The position numbers were made by a program, and so were the translations under genes. Of a stretch of 64,000 bases of DNA, positions 52,792 through 59,619 are shown in pieces (the stretch's first letter is position 1; each line of letters begins with the position of its first letter). Source of the DNA: DATAUD01 sp035511075 (GTDB taxonomy: Bacteria; Verrucomicrobiota; Verrucomicrobiia; Limisphaerales; Palsa-1400); contig DATKFW010000015.1 in NCBI GenBank assembly GCA_035511075.1, positions 124,001 through 188,000 on the forward strand, given 5' to 3'. The notes below the pieces were generated by a model. It had not been told where the DNA came from, did not search any database, and worked only from the letters and a program-made list of their open reading frames with translations.

Positions 52792-53811
52792 TTAACTATT
52801 TTTGACCTTCCAGGCCCTGTCCATCATATCCTGGTTGTAAGGTTCGGGCACGACGCCTTCGGCGGCGAAAAGATAGAGGGCGCATCGGTAAACGTTGCTG
52901 GCGACACCGGAAACGTAAGCCAGAGAAAGCAGGCCGATCACCCAGATCGCGCCGGCGATGGCTATAAGCCATACGCTCTTGAATAGGAGAGCCAGCGCGC
53001 CGGCCAGCAGCAACGGCAGCAAGGAGCATCCAACGATTGCCATGCCCCCGGCGGAAAAACCGACGTAGCCGATCAAACTTTCGCCCCAGGTCCGCTTTAA
53101 CGTCATGGCGGATTGCTTGAGAATCTTGATCGGGTTGCGCAGCGGTTGCTCCTGGATAATGACCGGAATCGCAAAGACCGCCGCGATGCTCCAAGCCATG
53201 CCGACCAGCCCGGTCATGATCCGTCCAGCCAATGGCAGTCGTTGCTCGAGGCTGCGGATAAGCCATCCGACCAATCCGGCGAACAGGGACCAGGCGAGAA
53301 TGGAGGGCAGTCGGCTGTAAGCCATGCTGAGACCGCGCCGGAAGGAGACTCCCTTGCCATTGAGCGCGGCGATGATCTCGCTGTAAAAGGCGACGTTGAA
53401 AAAGGTGGCCAGGAACATCGAGACTAAATACACCGGCAGCAGAAAAACAGAAGGCCAAGGGAAGCCCCGGGCAGCGACAGGATGAGCGGATTTATCGACA
53501 CCAGCCGAATGGCCGGAGAGCACAGCGCCCAGGGAATCAGCCGCCCTGACAGCGGGATCGCGGGATTTGGCATGGGCAGCATGCGCGGGAAGGTAATAGT
53601 CCTTCAAGGCAACCCAGTGTTGCTTTTGGTTGAGACGGTAACCGCTGTCATGCAGAACCACCGGGATCGCCATCGCCGAGAGAAAGAAAAGCGCGATGAA
53701 TGCCGTCACAAACGTGATCAGGACGGGAAACCAGAGCAGTTTGGGATATCGAAACGTGACGGTGATGGAAGCCTTGAAAAGCTGCCAGCTTTGTTGAAAT
53801 TTCGTGTTCAT
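52792..53811 (-). CDS. DUF6159-like multi-pass membrane protein
   Basis: 339 aa with about six hydrophobic helices (LLWFPVLITFVTAFIALFFL, VFLLPVYLVSMFLATFFNVA, SILAWSLFAGLVGWLIRSLE, IVGCSLLPLLLAGALALLFK). The opening FQQSWQLFKASITVTFRYPK and the FFNVAFYSEIIAALNGKGVS block match the DUF6159 family. Overlaps the GntR-family gene by 4 bases, so it is the regulated partner of that repressor. Transport or envelope-stress role is a guess. Confidence 0.8.
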   Translation of the reverse strand: MNTKFQQSWQLFKASITVTFRYPKLLWFPVLITFVTAFIALFFLSAMAIPVVLHDSGYRLNQKQHWVALKDYYLPAHAAHAKSRDPAVRAADSLGAVLSGHSAGVDKSAHPVAARGFPWPSVFLLPVYLVSMFLATFFNVAFYSEIIAALNGKGVSFRRGLSMAYSRLPSILAWSLFAGLVGWLIRSLEQRLPLAGRIMTGLVGMAWSIAAVFAIPVIIQEQPLRNPIKILKQSAMTLKRTWGESLIGYVGFSAGGMAIVGCSLLPLLLAGALALLFKSVWLIAIAGAIWVIGLLSLAYVSGVASNVYRCALYLFAAEGVVPEPYNQDMMDRAWKVKNS

Positions 53812-54209
53812 AGTATGGAGGAGTTTTTTTCTTTGATGAAACCTAATAGTTCGCTCTCGGTCAAGCCGCTGCTGGCCGCGTCCGCCAACAGTCGGTAATA
53901 GAGGTTTTTGAGCGTGGCCTTTTTCTCGCTGGCGTCGGGAGCGGGCGCTGGCGGCTGGGCCTGGATGAAGGATCCGCTGCCGCGCTCGCTCACGATGATC
54001 CCCATTAATTCAAGCTCGCGGTAGGCTTTGGCCACCGTGTTCGGATTGACATTCAAGCGTTCGCTCAGCGCCCGGATGGTGGGCAGTTGGTCCCCGGGTT
54101 TGAACCTGCCCGCCGCCACAGCGGTACGGGTCTGGTTGATGATCTGCCGGTAAACCGGGATGCCCGAATTATATTCGACCAGCCATTGATCCAACACATT
54201 TTCAGCCAT
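53808..54209 (-). CDS. GntR-family (YtrA-type) transcriptional regulator
   Basis: 133-aa regulator. The N-terminal winged HTH is QIINQTRTAVAAGRFKPGDQ, LPTIRALSERLNVNPNTVAK and AYRELELMGIIVSERGSGSF, a textbook GntR domain. The short helical C-terminus lacks a large ligand domain, as in the YtrA subfamily. ATG at 54209; the frame also opens at a GTG at 54215 inside the palindrome. It controls itself and the coupled membrane-protein gene, judging by the operator just upstream. Confidence 0.92.
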   Translation of the reverse strand: MAENVLDQWLVEYNSGIPVYRQIINQTRTAVAAGRFKPGDQLPTIRALSERLNVNPNTVAKAYRELELMGIIVSERGSGSFIQAQPPAPAPDASEKKATLKNLYYRLLADAASSGLTESELLGFIKEKNSSIL

Positions 54210-54213
54210 AGAC

Positions 54214-54243
54214 ACTAGTATCCTATTTAAATCTTATACTAGT
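54214..54243 (-). promoter_or_regulatory. Inverted-repeat operator of the GntR operon
   Basis: Perfect 8-bp arms ACTAGTAT (54214-54221) and ATACTAGT (54236-54243) with a 14-base A/T-rich spacer, ending 5 bases before the ATG at 54209. A further ACTAATAC lies just upstream (54246-54253). The location covers the ribosome-binding and probable -10 region, fitting autorepression. Confidence 0.65.
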
Positions 54244-54328
54244 AAACTAATACAAGTGGCCGAACTCGTCAAGGAATATTTTTCCACTGTTCAAACCAGC
54301 GACAGCGGCGGGCGGTAACTGCGACGTT

Positions 54329-54742
54329 TTACCCGACCCGGAAGGAGATTCTGGTGATCAGATCGCTGCCGAAACTGTTCTGCAGGCGCTCCAAAATCTC
54401 GCGCCGGCGATAACGCACTATTTCATCGAGCCAAACGCTGCTGTCCACAGTAACGAAAAGGGTGCCCTTGCGAATCCCCGTCGGATGGGCGTGCGCGGCG
54501 ATGTTGGGATCGATCTGATTGTTCCAAACACGCAGAATCTCGGTCTCCGATTGGCGGCGGTCGATCCGCAGGTCCGAGAGCAATCGTGGCATCAGATCCG
54601 CGGCGGATTTTGCGGAACGGCTGGCTGCTTTTTCGTCCGCGGACCAATCCCAGCGGCGCCATTGCGACAGCGCGACCTGGCGAGATGTGCGGGGCACTTG
54701 AGTCGGGCGAAAGTGGCGATACGGAAAAGGACGGTTCATCAT
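54329..54742 (-). CDS. dciA: DUF721/DciA-like protein
   Basis: 137-aa protein with the DUF721 core SAADLMPRLLSDLRIDRRQS, EILRVWNNQIDPNIAAHAHP and IRKGTLFVTVDSSVWLDEIV then RYRRREILERLQNSFG. DUF721 includes DciA, the ancestral loader/operator of the replicative helicase DnaB. The N-terminal 40 residues are basic and Arg/Trp-rich. It overlaps the GH42 gene by 4 bases, an odd pairing of replication and glycan genes. Confidence 0.82.
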   Translation of the reverse strand: MMNRPFPYRHFRPTQVPRTSRQVALSQWRRWDWSADEKAASRSAKSAADLMPRLLSDLRIDRRQSETEILRVWNNQIDPNIAAHAHPTGIRKGTLFVTVDSSVWLDEIVRYRRREILERLQNSFGSDLITRISFRVG

Positions 54743-56847
54743 CCGGTTGAGACCTTCTCCGTCAGGATCGGTGCTTCCTCGGGTGCGGCGGGTTTGTCGC
54801 TGCGATTTTCGTCAAGGACCAGGACGCCGTGCGGCGGGATATCGTAATTGCCGCTGAAGGTCCGCTCGGTGAGAAAATCGTGCATTGGCTTGTAAAAGTT
54901 AATGCGGACGGGGGTATTTTGATGGTTCAACAGGAAAAACACCTTCGAGTCGCCTTTTTGCCGGAGGCTTACCTCGACGGTGTCGGGGACTTTGAGAAGG
55001 GTAGTGAGCGTGCAGAGGTTCCGAAGCCAGTTCACCAGGTCACAGTAAAAAGCCTGCTGCGAAACGGTGCCGATATAAATCGCCTTTCCCAATCCAAAGG
55101 TGTGCATGGTCATGGCGGGATGGCCGGCGTAAAATTCGCGGCTGAACGTGGCCAGAATCTGGCAGCCCTTGGGCTCGATGATATCGCACCACAATCGCGC
55201 CGTATGGAGTGTGCTTGTGTGAAAAGCCCCCCTGAAGGCCATGTGATTTTCATCTTCGGGCGACATCGGATCAAACTCGGTTACTTCCATGCCAAACAAA
55301 TCGGTCAGATCATGCGGGAATCCGGCGTCGGCCGCAATCTGATGTTCATCAACCAAACCGGTGTTGCAGGTGGCCACAAGGGTTCCGCCGTTCTGGACGT
55401 AAATTTTCAACGCGTCGGCCTCGGCCCCCGAAAGGAGGCTCAGGGACGGGGCGATAACCAGCTTGTACTTGGCCAAGTCGTCGTGCGGTCGCGCGAAATC
55501 AACCGGGATGTTGCGATCGTGCAGAGCGGTGTAGAAAAGCTGAATATGTTCCCGCAGGGAGAAATACTTATTGGGCTGCCGCGGCAAGGCCAGTGTCCAG
55601 TCGTTGTCGTGGGTGTAAAGAATGCAAACTTCGGCGATCACGGTTGTCCCTTCCAAGGCGGGCGCAAGGCGCTTCATTTCCTGGCCGATTTGGCTGATCT
55701 CTTTATAAATGCGGTTTTCGCCGCGGCCGTCGTGTGTCAAGACGCCTCCGTAAAATTTTTCCTGGCCGATCCTGGGTTGCCGCCAGAAAAAGTAAAGCAC
55801 GCCATTGGCGCCGCGCGAGATGGTCTGGTAGGTAAACAGGCGCACCACCCCGGGGCGCACGAGCGAATTAACGTCCTGCCAATTGACGTGGCCGGCCTTC
55901 TGTTCGATGACCCAAAAGCCGCTGTCGCCGTTGGGCGTCCTGATTCCGCCCTTTTTGAGGGAGCGCAGCAGATCGACTTCGCAGGCGTTTTCGGAGCATT
56001 TGGTCTTGATGGTTGCGTTGCTATTGAGCGAGGTGAAATCCAGCGCATCGGCCACGTCGAACAAATCGACCTGCTGGCCGAAGGAGCGCATATTGGTGGT
56101 CACCGGCGCGTGGGGAGTGAGCTCGCGCAGCAAGTCCGCCTGCATCCGGACAAACGCCACGATGGTGTCGCTGCAAAAGCGGCGCCAATCCAGCATCAGG
56201 GCCGGGTTGTGCGGCGCGGGCGCGGTGCGCGGCATCGGGACATGGGAGAAATCGCCGACCGTCTGGCCCCAGAATCGTGAACCCATCATGTCGTTGAGGC
56301 GGTCGATGGTGTCGTATTTTGCCTTTAACCAGAGGTGCCAATCGCGACGTGTTTCCTCGTTGAAGGAAGGCTGTGTGGAGTGGGCGCCGACGTTGTTGTC
56401 AATTTGCCAGGCGATCAATTGAGGGTGTTTGCCCAGCGCGCCGGTCATTGCGCGGAGGATTCTCTTGGAATATTCCCAGTAAAGGTCGCTGTTCAAACAA
56501 CAGGCGTGGCGGGTGCCTTCGCAGAGCGGCAGACCCCTTTCGTCGACAGGGAGGATTTCCGGGTGCTTGCGTGTGAGCCAGATGGGAGGGGCGGCGGTCG
56601 GGGTGGCCAGGACCACTTTGATGTCCTCTTCCCCCATTAGATCCATCACGCGCGCCAGCCAGGCAAAATCGTATTCGCACTCGCGGGGTTCGCAGAGGCC
56701 CCAGACAAATTCCCCCATGCGAACGGTGTTCATTCCCGCCGCCACCATGAGTTCGATGTCCTGTCTCCACCGTCCCTCGGGATTCTCGGACGAGCCCGCG
56801 TAAGGATGGACCCAGTGTTCTGGATGATAGTCCGCTCCAAAAAACAT
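54739..56847 (-). CDS. GH42-like beta-galactosidase homologue, acid/base Glu replaced
   Basis: 702-aa GH42-like glycosidase without a signal peptide. The TIM-barrel A domain is clear: MFFGADYHPEHW, GMNTVRMGEFVWGLCEPREC, VVLATPTAAPPIWLTRKHPE. GH42 enzymes carry the acid/base Glu in a DNE motif; here it reads WQIDNNVGAHST, so residue 152 is Asn (codon AAC at 56392-56394, reverse strand). The nucleophile is retained as E315 (GFWVIEQKAGHVNWQ). The trimerisation-type B domain (about 400-600) and C-terminal beta domain (NHQNTPVRINFY) are present, so the protein is full length. The sequence DLFDVADALDFTSLNSNATI also departs from the usual WDxY. Reduced or altered activity is likely. Confidence 0.85.
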   Translation of the reverse strand: MFFGADYHPEHWVHPYAGSSENPEGRWRQDIELMVAAGMNTVRMGEFVWGLCEPRECEYDFAWLARVMDLMGEEDIKVVLATPTAAPPIWLTRKHPEILPVDERGLPLCEGTRHACCLNSDLYWEYSKRILRAMTGALGKHPQLIAWQIDNNVGAHSTQPSFNEETRRDWHLWLKAKYDTIDRLNDMMGSRFWGQTVGDFSHVPMPRTAPAPHNPALMLDWRRFCSDTIVAFVRMQADLLRELTPHAPVTTNMRSFGQQVDLFDVADALDFTSLNSNATIKTKCSENACEVDLLRSLKKGGIRTPNGDSGFWVIEQKAGHVNWQDVNSLVRPGVVRLFTYQTISRGANGVLYFFWRQPRIGQEKFYGGVLTHDGRGENRIYKEISQIGQEMKRLAPALEGTTVIAEVCILYTHDNDWTLALPRQPNKYFSLREHIQLFYTALHDRNIPVDFARPHDDLAKYKLVIAPSLSLLSGAEADALKIYVQNGGTLVATCNTGLVDEHQIAADAGFPHDLTDLFGMEVTEFDPMSPEDENHMAFRGAFHTSTLHTARLWCDIIEPKGCQILATFSREFYAGHPAMTMHTFGLGKAIYIGTVSQQAFYCDLVNWLRNLCTLTTLLKVPDTVEVSLRQKGDSKVFFLLNHQNTPVRINFYKPMHDFLTERTFSGNYDIPPHGVLVLDENRSDKPAAPEEAPILTEKVSTG

Positions 56848-56986
56848 AACGGCGTACTGCGCAGATTAACGCAAACAGGCGTCGCATTGCAAGAAAAACC
56901 CGACTTGTCACGCCGAATAAATTGGATACCATTGAACCAGCCTGGGTGATAATCCAAAAACGACGGGCGCAACAAGACAACAGCCG

Positions 56987-57346
56987 ATGGCGAGAAAAGA
57001 GAAAAGCGGACCGGATGGGGAACTGGAATTTAACAATCCCTTTGCCGAATTGCAGGTCGATAATCTGCCATTGGGCGACAAAGCCGCTCAGGCGCAGCGG
57101 CTTATGGGGCGCGTTGTACTGCGTCGCGAAACGGCTCATCGCGGCGGCAAGACGGTCATCGTCATCCACGATTTCGCCTCTTCGATCAGCACGGTGTTCA
57201 TTGAGGAACTGGCCAGCAGACTGCGCCGGGTCTGCGGTTGCGGCGGCACGACGCGCCAAAGGATGATCGAAATCCAGGGCAATCACACCGAAAAAATTCG
57301 CACGATCCTGGAACAGGAAGGATTTCGCGTCGCCGGGGTAAAGTAA
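56987..57346 (+). CDS. SUI1/eIF1-family (YciH-like) translation factor
   Basis: 119 aa, ATG at 56987. The SUI1 core is VVLRRETAHRGGKTVIVIHD, LASRLRRVCGCGGTTRQRMI and EIQGNHTEKIRTILEQEGFR, including the Cys-Gly CGCGGT loop and IEIQGNH pattern. Bacterial YciH binds the 30S subunit and can influence initiation fidelity under stress. Divergent from the GH42 gene across 139 bases. Confidence 0.9.
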   Translation: MARKEKSGPDGELEFNNPFAELQVDNLPLGDKAAQAQRLMGRVVLRRETAHRGGKTVIVIHDFASSISTVFIEELASRLRRVCGCGGTTRQRMIEIQGNHTEKIRTILEQEGFRVAGVK

Positions 57347-57396
57347 GAAGAGCCACAAAACTTGAAACGGACGGTCAGGAAGGATAAATTGGCCGT

Positions 57397-57627
57397 GTGT
57401 TTAGTGCCACCGAAATCCGGGCGCTGTTGACCGCAAGAGACTTCAAGCCATTCGCCATCCACACCGGCGACGGCGCGCGATATGATATCACGAATCGTGA
57501 CATGGTTCTTGTCGGGCGCAATGCAATTGAAATCGGGATCGAACGTGATGAGGAAGGGATAGCGGAACGCTTCGTTCGTTGCGCGATCCCTCGAATTACG
57601 CGGATCGAAGAGTTGCAAGCGGCTTAA
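57397..57627 (+). CDS. Small conserved-looking hypothetical protein
   Basis: 76 aa with a GTG start at 57397; an AAGGAT lies about 9 bases upstream. Sequence FSATEIRALLTARDFKPFAI, HTGDGARYDITNRDMVLVGR and IPRITRIEELQ resembles small proteins (F-P-I-xL-x-DG-x-YxV-xxPE type) that occur in many genomes. No function known. Convergent with pyrE, overlapping its end by 4 bases. Confidence 0.62.
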   Translation: MFSATEIRALLTARDFKPFAIHTGDGARYDITNRDMVLVGRNAIEIGIERDEEGIAERFVRCAIPRITRIEELQAA

Positions 57628-58208
57628 CCCGCCGGATTGAGAAGGTCGTCGCGCCGGAAGGCGGAGACCACGCGATGGCCCAGGGACTCGATTTTTTCGC
57701 GGCCACCTTGCTGGCGGTCCACCAACACAGCGACAAAGGCCACTTTTCCGCCCTCCTTCACGACAGAGTTGAGTGCCGTAATCGTTGAATCGCCGCTGGT
57801 GATCACGTCGTCCAGGACAACCACGGCGTCCCCGGGTTTGAAATTTCCCTCGATCAATTTGGTTTGTCCATGCGCCTTGGGCGCCTTTCGGACCACGAAA
57901 CACCGCAACGGTTGCGGGTCTTTCACGAGAAAGGAGAACATGCCTATTGATAGGGCAACAGGGTCGGCGCCCATTGTCAGGCCGCCGACAGCGTCGATCT
58001 TAAGACCTCGGGCCGCAGCCTCGCCCTGGATAAGCGAATACATGACCTGGCCCACCAGCCATGCGCCTTGGGCATCCAGCGTCGTGAGCCGGCAATCGAT
58101 ATAATAGTTGCTCCTGGCGCCCGAGGCCAACGTGAAATCCCCGTAAGAAACAGATTTCTCGCGGAGCAATGAAAGTAATTTTGATTTGGCTTCCGAAGTT
58201 GTCAGCAT
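57624..58208 (-). CDS. pyrE: Orotate phosphoribosyltransferase
   Basis: 194 aa; converts orotate and PRPP to OMP in pyrimidine synthesis. PRPP-binding motif VVVLDDVITSGDSTITALNS; other conserved parts are FTLASGARSNYYIDCRLTTL and VGGLTMGADPVALSIGMFSF. Start at the ATG at 58208 (MLTTSEAKSKLLSLLREKS). A normal-length enzyme. No other pyr genes are near. Confidence 0.95.
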   Translation of the reverse strand: MLTTSEAKSKLLSLLREKSVSYGDFTLASGARSNYYIDCRLTTLDAQGAWLVGQVMYSLIQGEAAARGLKIDAVGGLTMGADPVALSIGMFSFLVKDPQPLRCFVVRKAPKAHGQTKLIEGNFKPGDAVVVLDDVITSGDSTITALNSVVKEGGKVAFVAVLVDRQQGGREKIESLGHRVVSAFRRDDLLNPAG

Positions 58209-58344
58209 TTCGGCTTTATAACGGCAGAAGGCAGAAAAAAACATCCTTTTTGCAAATTGAGTTGTTTTCGCCCGCCGGCCGCCAATGCAACGACGCGGCC
58301 CGCGCCAGCTTGACGAAGCGCGAAGTTATTCCGCATAATTCCGA

Positions 58345-58360
58345 AGGGCCGGACGGCCCT
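58345..58360. promoter_or_regulatory. Perfect 7-bp inverted repeat just before the apgM start
   Basis: AGGGCCG (58345-58351) and CGGCCCT (58354-58360) with a 2-base spacer, ending 4 bases before the ATG at 58365. It occupies the place where a Shine-Dalgarno would be. It may be an operator or cis-RNA structure; with a 2-base loop a hairpin would need to open its inner pairs. Confidence 0.35.
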
Positions 58361-58364
58361 CTAT

Positions 58365-59588
58365 ATGAATCTCGACGAAGTTTATTCAAAACTGACAATT
58401 AAAACGGACGCCAAACTGGTGTTGGTGGTGCTTGATGGTTTGGGCGACATCGCCACGCGCGAAAACGGCTTTATGACGCCGCTGGAGGCCGCCCGGACGC
58501 CCAACCTGGACGCCCTGGCCGGGAGGGGCGCACAGGGAAGAATGATTCCCGTGGCCCCCGGCATCACGCCCGGCAGCGGGCCGGGTCACCTGGGATTGTT
58601 TGGTTATGATCCGCTGGAATTCCAAGTCGGGCGCGGCGTCATCGAAGCGCTCGGCCTGGGCGTGGAACTCAAGGCCGGCGATATCGCGGCCCGCGCCAAT
58701 TTTTGCACGATTGACGCCAAGGGGATCGTCACGGACCGTCGCGCCGGCCGGATTGAAACCAAAGTCACGGAGGAACTGTGCGGGTTGCTGTCGCGCAAAA
58801 TCAAAAATGTGGGAGATGCCGAGGTGCTGATCAAACCGGGCAAGGGCCACCGGTTTGTCGTCGTTTTTCGCGGCGACGGGCTGGAAGGGCCGTTGACCGA
58901 CGCGGACCCGAATCGCGAAGGACTGCCCGTGCCCGAGGTCCATCCGACCGATGCGAGTTCTGTCAAGCAAAAGAAAGCCGCCGGGCTGGTGGCGCAATTC
59001 TACCACCAGGCGCTGTCGGCGCTGGCGGGGAAGAAACCGGCCAATGGATTCCTGTTGCGGGGCATCGCGCATCAACCGGCCATTCCGACCATTGAGGAAC
59101 GTTACGGGCTGCGACCGGTCTGCCTGGCGGTTTACCCGATGTACAAGGGGCTGGCGCAATTGGTGGGAATGACGAAAATCGAGGGGCCGCAAACGATTGC
59201 CGAACAATTTCAGCGGTACGCGGCCGAGTACGGCAACTACAACTATTTTTTCATCCATTACAAATACACCGACATGCATGGCGAGGACGGGAATTTCGAT
59301 GCGAAGAAAAAGGCGATTGAGGAGTTCGACGCCGCGCTGCCGATTTTGCTGCAAAAACGACCGGATGTTTTGGCGATCACCGGCGATCACTCGACGCCGT
59401 GCGCGGCCAAAGGCCATTCGTGGCATCCGCAACCGGTGTTGCTGGTCTCGGCGTTGAGCGGATGGGACAAGCTGGAGCGTTTCACAGAGACGGGCGCCAA
59501 CGGCGGCTCGCTCGGCATTTTTGAGTCAAAATATCTGATGCGCCTGATGCAAGCCAACGGCCGGATGTTTGACAAATTTGGCGCGTAA
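58365..59588 (+). CDS. apgM: 2,3-bisphosphoglycerate-independent phosphoglycerate mutase, ApgM type
   Basis: 407-aa alkaline-phosphatase-superfamily enzyme interconverting 3- and 2-phosphoglycerate. Metal site LVLVVLDGLGDIATRENGFM; catalytic Ser region APGITPGSGPGHLGLFGYDP; late metal motifs YFFIHYKYTDMHGEDGNFDA and ITGDHSTPCAAKGHSWHPQP. The length and motifs fit the archaeal-type (ApgM/aPGAM) family rather than GpmI. Preceded by a strong inverted repeat and no clear Shine-Dalgarno. Confidence 0.94.
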   Translation: MNLDEVYSKLTIKTDAKLVLVVLDGLGDIATRENGFMTPLEAARTPNLDALAGRGAQGRMIPVAPGITPGSGPGHLGLFGYDPLEFQVGRGVIEALGLGVELKAGDIAARANFCTIDAKGIVTDRRAGRIETKVTEELCGLLSRKIKNVGDAEVLIKPGKGHRFVVVFRGDGLEGPLTDADPNREGLPVPEVHPTDASSVKQKKAAGLVAQFYHQALSALAGKKPANGFLLRGIAHQPAIPTIEERYGLRPVCLAVYPMYKGLAQLVGMTKIEGPQTIAEQFQRYAAEYGNYNYFFIHYKYTDMHGEDGNFDAKKKAIEEFDAALPILLQKRPDVLAITGDHSTPCAAKGHSWHPQPVLLVSALSGWDKLERFTETGANGGSLGIFESKYLMRLMQANGRMFDKFGA

Positions 59589-59619
59589 TCACCGGGTGGA
59601 CGGTCTTCGCGGGAGCGGT

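Noticed and set aside
54829..56280. 483-codon plus-strand open frame
   Set aside because: Antisense to the GH42 gene; composition is that of a shadow frame.
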